Assembly: GCA_947561715.1 (NCBI GenBank)
Contig: OX387197.1
Location: 17,220,266 to 17,284,265, forward strand
Source of the DNA: Ascidia mentula
Lineage: Eukaryota > Chordata > Ascidiacea > Phlebobranchia > Ascidiidae
Direction: 5' to 3'
DNA length: 64,000 nt
The notes beneath the pieces were generated by a model, which was not told where the DNA came from, did no database searches, and was given only the letters and a program-made list of their open reading frames with translations. How positions within the stretch are numbered: the stretch's first letter is position 1; the number at the start of each line of letters is the position of its first letter. This document shows positions 1 through 11,166 of the stretch, piece by piece. A program made the position numbers and the translations under genes.

Positions 1-53
1 ATAGGCTGGACTCTGTTTTTTTCGAGCCCCAAGCCCACTTAACAATGGGAGAC
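1..53 (+). repeat. Module A (53 bp), reference copy
   Basis: The module has the core ATAGGCTGGACTCTG-T7-CG, then AGCCCCAAG, then CCCACTTAACAATGGG, then AGAC. It differs from the 47-bp C module mainly by about 6 extra bases (CCAAGC-like) before the CCCAC box and by the AGAC ending. Frequent variants are CGAACCCC, CGATCCCC and CCAGCCCC at the left junction, AGAT for AGAC at the end, and ACTAAAC or ACATAAC in the box. Several variants are shared between distant blocks and so act as lineage tags. Confidence 0.93.
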
Positions 54-127
54 ATAGGCTGGACTCTGTTTTTTTCGCGACCCACTTAACAATGGGCGAG
101 ATAGGGCCGAAGTTTAGACTGGGTGGG
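54..127 (+). repeat. Module B (74 bp), reference copy
   Basis: The module has the core ATAGGCTGGACTCTG-T7-CG, then CGA, the box CCCACTTAACAATGGG, CGAG, and a further 27 bases running from ATAGGGCCGAAG to GACTGGGTGGG. The first 47 bases match the C module almost exactly, so B reads as C plus 27 bp. Common variants are CAACCAAC, CCACCAAC and CGAGACCC after the core, GTTTAG, GTAAAG or GTTAAG in the 27-bp part, and TGGTTGGG for TGGGTGGG. Confidence 0.93.
101..127 (+). repeat. 27-bp B-specific segment, probably a degenerate module
   Basis: This segment lacks the T run. Its centre CGA-AGTTAAGACTGGG (in the GTTAAG form) aligns with CGA-CCC-ACTTAACAATGGG of the full module: 10 of 13 bases agree between AGTTAAGACTGGG and ACTTAACAATGGG. 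It also begins with ATAGG like every module. This is visible in the sequence. The inference is that it is a module that lost its T-run core and then diverged, later fixed as part of B. Confidence 0.6.
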
Positions 128-1323
128 ATAGGCTGGACTCTGTTTTTTTCGAGCCCCAAGCCCACTTAACAATGGGAGACATAGGCTGGACTCTGTTTTT
201 TTCGCCACCAACTTAACAATGGGCGAGATAGGGCCGAAGTTAAGACTGGTTGGGATAGGCTGGACTCTGTTTTTTTCGAGCCCCAAGCCCACTTAACAAT
301 GGGAGACATAGGCTGGACTCTGTTTTTTTCGCGACCCACTTAACAATGGGCGAGATAGGGCCGAAGTAAAGACTGGGTGGGATAGGCTGGACTCTGTTTT
401 TTTCGAGCCCCAAGCCCACTTAACAATGGGAGACATAGGCTGGACTCTGTTTTTTTCGCCACCAACTTAACAATGGGCGAGATAGGGCCGAAGTTAAGAC
501 TGGGTGGGATAAGCCGGACTCTGTTTTTTTCGAGCCCCAAGCCCACTTAACAATGGGAGACATAGGCTGGACTCTGTTTTTTTCGCGACCCACTTAACAA
601 TGGGCGAGATAGGGCCGAAGTAAAGACTGGGTGGGATAGGCTGTACTCTGTTTTTTTCGAGCCCCAAGCCCACTTAACAATGGGAGACATAGGCTGGACT
701 CTGTTTTTTTCGCAACCAACTTAACAATGGGCGAGATAGGGCCGAAGTTAAGACTGGGTGGGATAAGCCGGACTGTGTTTTTTTCGAACCCCAAGCCCAC
801 TAAACAATGGGAGACATAGGCTGGACTCTGTTTTTTTCGCGACCCACTTAACAATGGGCGAGATAGGGCCGAAGTTAAGACTGGGTGGGATAGGCTGGAC
901 TCTGTTTTTTTCGAGCCCCAAGCCCACATAACAATGGGAGACATAGGCTGGACTCTCTTTTTTTCGCGACCAACTTAACAATGGGCGAGATAGGGCCGAA
1001 GTTTAGACTGGGTGGGATAGGCTGGACTCTGTTTTTTTCGAGCCCCAAGCCAACTTAACAATGGGAGATATAGGCTGGACTCTGTTTTTTTCGCGACCCA
1101 CTTAACAATGGGCGAGATAGGGCCGAAGTTAAGACTGGGTGGGATAGGCTGGACTCTGTTTTTTTCCAGCCCCAAGCCCACTTAACAATGGGAGATATAG
1201 GCTGGACTCTGTTTTTTTCGCGACCCACTTAACAATGGGCGAGATAGGGCCGAAGTTAAGACTGGGTGGGATAGGCTGGACTCTGTTTTTTTCGAGCCCC
1301 AAGCCCACTTAACAATGGGAGAC

Positions 1324-1370
1324 ATAGGCTGGACTCTGTTTTTTTCGCGACCCACTTAACAATGGGCGAC
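1324..1370 (+). repeat. Module C (47 bp), reference copy
   Basis: Core plus CGACCCACTTAACAATGGG plus CGAC, with neither the 6 extra bases of A nor the 27-bp segment of B. C modules are consistently followed by the eight-T module (for example at about 1,371, 1,620, 3,500, 5,068, 7,442, 18,172, 22,166, 53,388, 61,080 and 63,620). C is the shortest full module and so a candidate for the ancestral unit. Confidence 0.88.
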
Positions 1371-1445
1371 ATAAGCTGGTGTCTGTTTTTTTTCGCGACC
1401 CACTTAACAATGGGCGAGATAGGGCTGAAGTTAAGACTGGGTGGG
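1371..1445 (+). repeat. Module T8-B (75 bp), eight-T variant of B
   Basis: The opening is changed to ATAAGCTGGTGTCTG followed by eight T, then a B-type body often carrying GGGCTGAAG in place of GGGCCGAAG. It always follows a C module where I checked. In this block it belongs to a four-module unit T8-B (75), B (74), A (53), C (47), which sums to 249 bp; the next T8 module lies 249 bp on, as expected. It is a marker for one of the two main lineages of the array. Confidence 0.9.
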
Positions 1446-1747
1446 ATAGGCTGGACTCTGTTTTTTTCGCAACCCACTTAACAATGGGCGTGATAGGGCC
1501 GAAGTTAAGACTGGGTGGGATAGGCTGGACTCTGTTTTTTTCCAGCCCCAAGCCCACTTAACAATGGGAGACATAGGCTGGACTCTGTTTTTTTCGCGAC
1601 CCACTTAACAATGGGCGACATAAGCTGGTGTCTGTTTTTTTTCGCGACCCACTTAACAATGGGCGAGATAGGGCTGAAGTTAAGACTGGGTGGGATAGGC
1701 TGGACTCTGTTTTTTTCGAACCCCAAGCCCACTTAACAATGGGAGAT

Positions 1748-1800
1748 ATAGGCTGGACTCTGTTTTTTTCGCGACCCAAGCCCACTTAACAATGGGAGAC
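1748..1800 (+). repeat. Hybrid B/A module at a block junction
   Basis: This 53-bp module has a B-type left part (CGCGACCCA) joined to an A-type right part (AAGCCCACTT to AGAC). I noticed this combination only here. It sits directly after the end of the 2,128-bp-offset duplication, so it may mark an unequal exchange between an A and a B module. Two or three point changes in an A module are the alternative. Confidence 0.55.
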
Positions 1801-2334
1801 ATAGGCTGGACTCTCTTTTTTTCGCGACCAACTTAACAATGGGCGAGATAGGGCCGAAGTTTAGACTGGGTGGGATAGGCTGGACTCTGTTTTTTTCGAG
1901 CCCCAAGCCCACTTAACAATGGGAGATATAGGCTGGACTCTGTTTTTTTCGCGACCCACTTAACAATGGGCGAGATAGGGCCGAAGTTAAGACTGGGTTG
2001 GATAAGCCGGACTCTGTTTTTTTCGAGCCCCAAGCCCACTTAACAATGGGAGACATAGGCTGGACTCTCTTTTTTTCGCGACCCACTTAACAATGGGCGA
2101 GATAGGGCCGAAGTTAAGACTGGGTGGGATAGGCTGGACTCTGTTTTTTTCGAGCCCCAAGCCCACTTAACAATGGGAGACATAGGCTGGACTCTGTTTT
2201 TTTCGCGACCCACTTAACAATGGGCGAGATAGGGCCGAAGTTTAGACTGGGTGGGATAGGCTGGACTCTGTTTTTTTCGAGCCCCAAGCCCACTTAACAA
2301 TGGGAGACATAGGCTGGACTCTGTTTTTTTCGCC

Positions 2335-5300
2335 ACCAACTTAACAATGGGCGAGATAGGGCCGAAGTTAAGACTGGTTGGGATAGGCTGGACTCTGTTT
2401 TTTTCGAGCCCCAAGCCCACTTAACAATGGGAGACATAGGCTGGACTCTGTTTTTTTCGCGACCCACTTAACAATGGGCGAGATAGGGCCGAAGTAAAGA
2501 CTGGGTGGGATAGGCTGGACTCTGTTTTTTTCGAGCCCCAAGCCCACTTAACAATGGGAGACATAGGCTGGACTCTGTTTTTTTCGCCACCAACTTAACA
2601 ATGGGCGAGATAGGGCCGAAGTTAAGACTGGGTGGGATAAGCCGGACTCTGTTTTTTTCGAGCCCCAAGCCCACTTAACAATGGGAGACATAGGCTGGAC
2701 TCTGTTTTTTTCGCGACCCACTTAACAATGGGCGAGATAGGGCCGAAGTAAAGACTGGGTGGGATAGGCTGTACTCTGTTTTTTTCGAGCCCCAAGCCCA
2801 CTTAACAATGGGAGACATAGGCTGGACTCTGTTTTTTTCGCAACCAACTTAACAATGGGCGAGATAGGGCCGAAGTTAAGACTGGGTGGGATAAGCCGGA
2901 CTGTGTTTTTTTCGAACCCCAAGCCCACTAAACAATGGGAGACATAGGCTGGACTCTGTTTTTTTCGCGACCCACTTAACAATGGGCGAGATAGGGCCGA
3001 AGTTAAGACTGGGTGGGATAGGCTGGACTCTGTTTTTTTCGAGCCCCAAGCCCACATAACAATGGGAGACATAGGCTGGACTCTCTTTTTTTCGCGACCA
3101 ACTTAACAATGGGCGAGATAGGGCCGAAGTTTAGACTGGGTGGGATAGGCTGGACTCTGTTTTTTTCGAGCCCCAAGCCAACTTAACAATGGGAGATATA
3201 GGCTGGACTCTGTTTTTTTCGCGACCCACTTAACAATGGGCGAGATAGGGCCGAAGTTAAGACTGGGTGGGATAGGCTGGACTCTGTTTTTTTCCAGCCC
3301 CAAGCCCACTTAACAATGGGAGATATAGGCTGGACTCTGTTTTTTTCGCGACCCACTTAACAATGGGCGAGATAGGGCCGAAGTTAAGACTGGGTGGGAT
3401 AGGCTGGACTCTGTTTTTTTCGAGCCCCAAGCCCACTTAACAATGGGAGACATAGGCTGGACTCTGTTTTTTTCGCGACCCACTTAACAATGGGCGACAT
3501 AAGCTGGTGTCTGTTTTTTTTCGCGACCCACTTAACAATGGGCGAGATAGGGCTGAAGTTAAGACTGGGTGGGATAGGCTGGACTCTGTTTTTTTCGCAA
3601 CCCACTTAACAATGGGCGTGATAGGGCCGAAGTTAAGACTGGGTGGGATAGGCTGGACTCTGTTTTTTTCCAGCCCCAAGCCCACTTAACAATGGGAGAC
3701 ATAGGCTGGACTCTGTTTTTTTCGCGACCCACTTAACAATGGGCGACATAAGCTGGTGTCTGTTTTTTTTCGCGACCCACTTAACAATGGGCGAGATAGG
3801 GCTGAAGTTAAGACTGGGTGGGATAGGCTGGACTCTGTTTTTTTCGAACCCCAAGCCCACTTAACAATGGGAGACATAGGCTGGACTCTGTTTTTTTCGC
3901 AACCAACTTAACAATGGGCGAGATAGGGCCGAAGTTAAGACTGGTTGGGATAGGCTGGACTCTGTTTTTTTCGAGCCCCAAGCCCACTTAACAATGGGAG
4001 ACATAGGCTGGACTCTGTTTTTTTCGCGACCCACTTAACAATGGGCGAGATAGGGCCGAAGTAAAGACTGGGTGGGATAGGCTGGACTCTGTTTTTTTCG
4101 AGCCCCAAGCCCACTTAACAATGGGAGACATAGGCTGGACTCTGTTTTTTTCGCCACCAACTTAACAATGGGCGAGATAGGGCCGAAGTTAAGACTGGGT
4201 GGGATAAGCCGGACTCTGTTTTTTTCGAGCCCCAAGCCCACTTAACAATGGGAGACATAGGCTGGACTCTGTTTTTTTCGCGACCCACTTAACAATGGGC
4301 GAGATAGGGCCGAAGTAAAGACTGGGTGGGATAGGCTGTACTCTGTTTTTTTCGAGCCCCAAGCCCACTTAACAATGGGAGACATAGGCTGGACTCTGTT
4401 TTTTTCGCAACCAACTTAACAATGGGCGAGATAGGGCCGAAGTTAAGACTGGGTGGGATAAGCCGGACTGTGTTTTTTTCGAACCCCAAGCCCACTAAAC
4501 AATGGGAGACATAGGCTGGACTCTGTTTTTTTCGCGACCCACTTAACAATGGGCGAGATAGGGCCGAAGTTAAGACTGGGTGGGATAGGCTGGACTCTGT
4601 TTTTTTCGAGCCCCAAGCCCACATAACAATGGGAGACATAGGCTGGACTCTCTTTTTTTCGCGACCAACTTAACAATGGGCGAGATAGGGCCGAAGTTTA
4701 GACTGGGTGGGATAGGCTGGACTCTGTTTTTTTCGAGCCCCAAGCCAACTTAACAATGGGAGATATAGGCTGGACTCTGTTTTTTTCGCGACCCACTTAA
4801 CAATGGGCGAGATAGGGCCGAAGTTAAGACTGGGTGGGATAGGCTGGACTCTGTTTTTTTCCAGCCCCAAGCCCACTTAACAATGGGAGATATAGGCTGG
4901 ACTCTGTTTTTTTCGCGACCCACTTAACAATGGGCGAGATAGGGCCGAAGTTAAGACTGGGTGGGATAGGCTGGACTCTGTTTTTTTCGAGCCCCAAGCC
5001 CACTTAACAATGGGAGACATAGGCTGGACTCTGTTTTTTTCGCGACCCACTTAACAATGGGCGACATAAGCTGGTGTCTGTTTTTTTTCGCGACCCACTT
5101 AACAATGGGCGAGATAGGGCTGAAGTTAAGACTGGGTGGGATAGGCTGGACTCTGTTTTTTTCGCAACCCACTTAACAATGGGCGTGATAGGGCCGAAGT
5201 TAAGACTGGGTGGGATAGGCTGGACTCTGTTTTTTTCCAGCCCCAAGCCCACTTAACAATGGGAGACATAGGCTGGACTCTGTTTTTTTCGCGACCCACT

Positions 5301-5501
5301 TAACAATGGGCGACATAAGCTGGTGTCTGTTTTTTTTCGCGACCCACTTAACAATGGGCGAGATAGGGCTGAAGTTAAGACTGGGTGGGATAGGCTGGAC
5401 TCTGTTTTTTTCGAACCCCAAGCCCACTTAACAATGGGAGACATAGGCTGGACTCTGTTTTTTTCGCAACCAACTTAACAATGGGCGAGATAGGGCCGAA
5501 G
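2335..5501 (+). repeat. Higher-order repeat, 1,567-bp period
   Basis: About 2335-3934 recurs at about 3902-5501. With the equivalent part of the first block (about 207-1746), there are three copies of a roughly 1.55-kb block in the first 5.5 kb. Each copy contains, in order, A/B dimers with CCACCAAC, CAACCAAC and ACTAAAC variants, an ACATAAC variant, then two C plus T8-B pairs 249 bp apart. One mismatch (2334 C versus 3901 A) lies at the left edge. Confidence 0.83.
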
Positions 5502-8500
5502 TAAAGACTGGGTGGGATAAGCCGGACTCTGTTTTTTTCGAGCCCCAAGCCCACTTAACAATGGGAGACATAGGCTGGACTCTGTTTTTTTCGCGACCCA
5601 CTTAACAATGGGCGAGATAGGGCCGAAGTTAAGACTGGGTGGGATAGGCTGGACTCTGTTTTTTTCGAGCCCCAAGCCCACTTAACAATGGGAGACATAG
5701 GCTGGACTCTGTTTTTTTCGCAACCAACTTAACAATGGGCGAGATAGGGCCGAAGTAAAGACTGGGTGGGATAAGCCGGACTCTGTTTTTTTCGAGCCCC
5801 AAGCCCACTTAACAATGGGAGACATAGGCTGGACTCTGTTTTTTTCGCGACCCACTTAACAATGGGCGAGATAGGGCCGAAGTTAAGACTGGGTGGGATA
5901 GGCTGGACTCTGTTTTTTTCGATCCCCAAGCCCACTTAACAATGGGAGACATAGGCTGGACTCTGTTTTTTTCGAGACCCACTTAACAATGGGCGAGATA
6001 GGGCCGAAGTTTAGACTGGGTGGGATAGGCTGGACTCTGTTTTTTTCGAGCCCCAAGCCCACTTAACAATGGGAGACATAGGCTGGACTCTGTTTTTTTC
6101 GCAACCAACTTAACAATGGGCGAGATAGGGCCGAAGTTAAGACTGGGTGGGATAAGCCGGACTGTGTTTTTTTCGAGCCCCAAGCCCACTAAACAATGGG
6201 AGACATAGGCTGGACTCTGTTTTTTTCGCGACCCACTTAACAATGGGCGAGATAGGGCCGAAGTTAAGACTGGGTGGGATAGGCTAGACTCTGTTTTTTT
6301 CGACCCCAAGCCCACTTAAAAATGGGAGACATAGGCTGGACTCTCTTTTTTTCGCAACCCACTTAACAATGGGCGTGATAGGGCCGAAGTTAAGACTGGG
6401 TGGGATAGGCTGGACTCTGTTTTTTTCCAGCCCCAAGCCCACTTAACAATGGGAGACATAGGCTGGACTCTGTTTTTTTCGCGACCCACTTAACAATGGG
6501 CGACATAAGCTGGTGTCTGTTTTTTTTCGCGACCCACTTAACAATGGGCGAGATAGGGCTGAAGTTAAGACTGGGTGGGATAGGCTGGACTCTGTTTTTT
6601 TCGAACCCCAAGCCCACTTAACAATGGGAGACATAGGCTGGACTCTGTTTTTTTCGCAACCAACTTAACAATGGGCGAGATAGGGCCGAAGTAAAGACTG
6701 GGTGGGATAAGCCGGACTCTGTTTTTTTCGAGCCCCAAGCCCACTTAACAATGGGAGACATAGGCTGGACTCTGTTTTTTTCGAGACCCACTTAACAATG
6801 GGCGAGATAGGGTCGAAGTTAAGACTGGGTGGGATAGGCTGGACTCTGGTTTTTTCGAGCCCCAAGCCCACTTAACAATGGGAGACATAGGCTGGACTCT
6901 CTTTTTTTCGCGACCAACTTAACAATGGGCGAGATAGGGCCGAAGTTTAGACTGGGTGGGATAGGCTGGACTCTGTTTTTTTCGAGCCCCAAGCCCACAT
7001 AACAATGGGAGACATAGGCTGGACTCTCTTTTTTTCGCGACCAACTTAACAATGGGCGAGATAGGGCCGAAGTTTAGACTGGGTGGGATAGGCTGGACTC
7101 TGTTTTTTTCGAGCCCCAAGCCAACTTAACAATGGGAGATATAGGCTGGACTCTGTTTTTTTCGCGACCCACTTAACAATGGGCGAGATAGGGCCGAAGT
7201 TAAGACTGGGTGGGATAGGCTGGACTCTGTTTTTTTCCAGCCCCAAGCCCACTTAACAATGGGAGATATAGGCTGGACTCTGTTTTTTTCGCGACCCACT
7301 TAACAATGGGCGAGATAGGGCCGAAGTTAAGACTGGGTGGGATAGGCTGGACTCTGTTTTTTTCGAGCCCCAAGCCCACTTAACAATGGGAGACATAGGC
7401 TGGACTCTGTTTTTTTCGCGACCCACTTAACAATGGGCGACATAAGCTGGTGTCTGTTTTTTTTCGCGACCCACTTAACAATGGGCGAGATAGGGCTGAA
7501 GTTAAGACTGGGTGGGATAGGCTGGACTCTGTTTTTTTCGCAACCCACTTAACAATGGGCGTGATAGGGCCGAAGTTAAGACTGGGTGGGATAGGCTGGA
7601 CTCTGTTTTTTTCCAGCCCCAAGCCCACTTAACAATGGGAGACATAGGCTGGACTCTGTTTTTTTCGCGACCCACTTAACAATGGGCGACATAAGCTGGT
7701 GTCTGTTTTTTTTCGCGACCCACTTAACAATGGGCGAGATAGGGCTGAAGTTAAGACTGGGTGGGATAGGCTGGACTCTGTTTTTTTCGAACCCCAAGCC
7801 CACTTAACAATGGGAGACATAGGCTGGACTCTGTTTTTTTCGCAACCAACTTAACAATGGGCGAGATAGGGCCGAAGTAAAGACTGGGTGGGATAAGCCG
7901 GACTCTGTTTTTTTCGAGCCCCAAGCCCACTTAACAATGGGAGACATAGGCTGGACTCTGTTTTTTTCGCGACCCACTTAACAATGGGCGAGATAGGGCC
8001 GAAGTTAAGACTGGGTGGGATAGGCTGGACTCTGTTTTTTTCGAGCCCCAAGCCCACTTAACAATGGGAGACATAGGCTGGACTCTGTTTTTTTCGCAAC
8101 CAACTTAACAATGGGCGAGATAGGGCCGAAGTAAAGACTGGGTGGGATAAGCCGGACTCTGTTTTTTTCGAGCCCCAAGCCCACTTAACAATGGGAGACA
8201 TAGGCTGGACTCTGTTTTTTTCGCGACCCACTTAACAATGGGCGAGATAGGGCCGAAGTTAAGACTGGGTGGGATAGGCTGGACTCTGTTTTTTTCGATC
8301 CCCAAGCCCACTTAACAATGGGAGACATAGGCTGGACTCTGTTTTTTTCGAGACCCACTTAACAATGGGCGAGATAGGGCCGAAGTTTAGACTGGGTGGG
8401 ATAGGCTGGACTCTGTTTTTTTCGAGCCCCAAGCCCACTTAACAATGGGAGACATAGGCTGGACTCTGTTTTTTTCGCAACCAACTTAACAATGGGCGAG

Positions 8501-9276
8501 ATAGGGCCGAAGTTAAGACTGGGTGGGATAAGCCGGACTGTGTTTTTTTCGAGCCCCAAGCCCACTAAACAATGGGAGACATAGGCTGGACTCTGTTTTT
8601 TTCGCGACCCACTTAACAATGGGCGAGATAGGGCCGAAGTTAAGACTGGGTGGGATAGGCTAGACTCTGTTTTTTTCGACCCCAAGCCCACTTAAAAATG
8701 GGAGACATAGGCTGGACTCTCTTTTTTTCGCAACCCACTTAACAATGGGCGTGATAGGGCCGAAGTTAAGACTGGGTGGGATAGGCTGGACTCTGTTTTT
8801 TTCCAGCCCCAAGCCCACTTAACAATGGGAGACATAGGCTGGACTCTGTTTTTTTCGCGACCCACTTAACAATGGGCGACATAAGCTGGTGTCTGTTTTT
8901 TTTCGCGACCCACTTAACAATGGGCGAGATAGGGCTGAAGTTAAGACTGGGTGGGATAGGCTGGACTCTGTTTTTTTCGAACCCCAAGCCCACTTAACAA
9001 TGGGAGACATAGGCTGGACTCTGTTTTTTTCGCAACCAACTTAACAATGGGCGAGATAGGGCCGAAGTAAAGACTGGGTGGGATAAGCCGGACTCTGTTT
9101 TTTTCGAGCCCCAAGCCCACTTAACAATGGGAGACATAGGCTGGACTCTGTTTTTTTCGAGACCCACTTAACAATGGGCGAGATAGGGTCGAAGTTAAGA
9201 CTGGGTGGGATAGGCTGGACTCTGGTTTTTTCGAGCCCCAAGCCCACTTAACAATGGGAGACATAGGCTGGACTCT
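4573..9276 (+). repeat. Multi-kb tandem duplication, 2,376-bp offset
   Basis: About 4573-6900 recurs at about 6949-9276. Both copies carry the ACATAAC variant, two C/T8-B pairs, the CGATCCCC variant, the CTAGACTCTG/TTAAAAATGGG variant, the CGTGATAGGG variant and a CTCTGG-T6 variant, all in the same order. The copies are almost directly adjacent, and the second copy ends where an AGACCC module replaces a CGACCAAC module. Confidence 0.84.
6279..6330 (+). repeat. Short A variant (52 bp) with CTAGACTCTG and TTAAAAATGGG
   Basis: This A copy has three linked changes: CTAGACTCTG for CTGGACTCTG, loss of one G (CGACCCC for CGAGCCCC), and TTAAAAATGGG for TTAACAATGGG. The same triple change is seen near 8.68, 19.41, 20.59, 21.70, 24.04, 26.44, 27.64, 28.50, 30.11, 58.31 and 63.17 kb, and I see none between about 30.2 and 58.3 kb. 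Shared linked changes imply descent from one mutated copy. Confidence 0.85.
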
Positions 9277-10951
9277 GTTTTTTTCGAGACCCACTTAACA
9301 ATGGGCGAGATAGGGCCGAAGTTAAGACTGGGTGGGATAAGCCGGACTCTGTTTTTTTCGAGCCCCAAGCCCACTTAACAATGGGAGACATAGGCTGGAC
9401 TCTGTTTTTTTCGAGACCCACTTAACAATGGGCGAGATAGGGTCGAAGTTAAGACTGGGTGGGATAGGCTGGACTCTGGTTTTTTCGAGCCCCAAGCCCA
9501 CTTAACAATGGGAGACATAGGCTGGACTCTGTTTTTTTCGAGCCCCAAGCCCACTTAACAATGGGAGATATAGGCTGGACTCTGTTTTTTTCGCGACCCA
9601 CTTAACAATGGGCGAGATAGGGCTGAAGTTAAGACTGGGTGGGATAGGCTGGACTCTGTTTTTTTCGAGCCCCAAGCCCACTTAACAATGGGAGACATAG
9701 GCTGGACTCTGTTTTTTTCGCGACCCACTTAACAATGGGCGAGATAGGGCCGAAGTAAAGACTGGGTGGGATAGGCTGGACTCTCTTTTTTTCGAGCCCC
9801 AAGCCCACTTAACAATGGGAGACATAGGCTGGACTCTGTTTTTTTCGAGCCCCAAGCCCACTTAACAATGGTAGACATAGGCTGGACTCTGTTTTTTTCG
9901 AGACCCACTTAACAATGGGCGAGATAGGGTCGAAGTTAAGACTGGGTGGGAAAGGCTGGACTCTGGTTTTTTCGAGCCCCAAGCCCACTTAACAATGGGA
10001 GACATAGGCTGGACTCTGTTTTTTTCGAGACCCACTTAGCAATGGGCGAGATAGGGCCGAAGTTTAGACTGGGTGGGATAGGCTGGACTCTGTTTTTTTC
10101 GAGCCCCAAGCCCACTTAACAATGGGAGACATAGGCTGGACTCTGTTTTTTTCGCAACCAACTTAACAATGGGCGAGATAGGGCCGAAGTTAAGACTGGG
10201 TGGGATAGGCTGGACTCTGTTTTTTTCGAGCCCCAAGCCCACTTAACAATGGGAGACATAGGCTGGACTCTGTTTTTTTCGCGACCCACTTAACAATGGG
10301 CGAGATAGGGCCGAAGTTTAGACTGGGTGGGATAGGCTGGACTCTGTTTTTTTCGAGCCCCAAGCCCACTTAACAATGGGAGACATAGGCTGGACTCTGT
10401 TTTTTTCGCAACCAACTTAACAATGGGCGAGATAGGGCCGAAGTTAAGACTGGGTGGGATAGGCTGGACTCTGTTTTTTTCGAGCCCCAAGCCCACTTAA
10501 CAATGGGAGACATAGGCTGGACTCTGTTTTTTTCGCCACCAACTTAACAATGGGCGAGATAGGGCCGAAGTTAAGACTGGGTGGGATAGGCTGGACTCTG
10601 TTTTTTTCGAGCCACAAGCCCACTTAACAGTGGGAGACATAGGCTGGACTCTGTTTTTTTCGCGACCCACTTAACAATGGGCGAGATAGGGCCGAAGTAA
10701 AGACTGGGTGGGATAGGCTGGACTCTGTTTTTTTCGAGACCCACTTAACAATGGGCGAGATAGGGTCGAAGTTAAGACTGGGTGGGATAGGCTGGACTCT
10801 GTTTTTTTCGAGCCCCAAGCCCACTTAACAATGGGAGACATAGGCTGGACTCTGTTTTTTTCGCGACCCACTTAACAATGGGCGAGATAGGGCCGAAGTT
10901 TAGACTGGGTGGGATAGGCTGGACTCTGTTTTTTTCGAGCCCCAAGCCCAC
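9277..10951 (+). repeat. Transition zone of irregular A/B modules
   Basis: Modules here follow a less regular order. There are A-A pairs (about 9,510-9,590 and 9,830-9,890), several GGGTCGAAG B modules with CTCTGG-T6 cores following, a TGGTAGAC variant near 9,871, a GGGAAAGGC variant near 9,950, and the first A module ending CAGTGGGAGAC near 10,628. No long block copy was recognised inside the zone beyond repeats of one or two dimers. No unique sequence is present. Confidence 0.7.
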
Positions 10952-11040
10952 TTAACTATGGGAGACATAGGCTGGACTCTGTTTTTTTCGCCACCAACTT
11001 AACAATGGGCGAGATAGGGCCGAAGTTAAGACTGGTTGGG

Positions 11041-11166
11041 ATAGGCTGGACTCTGTTTTTTTCGAGCCCCAAGCCCACTTAACAGTGGGAGACATAGGCT
11101 GGACTCTGTTTTTTCGCGACCCACTTAACAATGGGCGAGATAGGGCCGAAGTAAAGACTGGGTGGG
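11041..11166 (+). repeat. A (CAGTGGG) plus T6-B unit, 126 bp, first complete copy
   Basis: Positions 11041-11093 are an A module ending CAGTGGGAGAC, and 11094-11166 is a 73-bp B module with six T. The pair is 126 bp, a multiple of three, which lengthens chance reading frames through it. The same linked pair recurs about 20 times between 31.1 and 51.8 kb and again at 59.1 kb, so it is the marker of the second main lineage. Confidence 0.88.

Larger units (their letters stand above)
1..3874 (+). repeat. Multi-kb tandem duplication, 2,128-bp offset
   Basis: Positions 1-1746 recur at 2129-3874. Variant modules and repeated translations match in order and at a constant offset, and the copies separate at 1747/3875 (T versus C at an AGAT/AGAC site). 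The 382 bases between (1747-2128) are ordinary A and B modules. The copies look nearly identical, which points to recent copying or, alternatively, an assembly effect. Confidence 0.85.

Noticed and set aside
80..98. Rho-independent terminators or MITE-like inverted repeats, from CCCA...TGGG near T runs.
   Set aside because: The stem is only four base pairs with mismatches beyond, the T run lies on the upstream side of the stem, and there are no target-site duplications or defined element ends.
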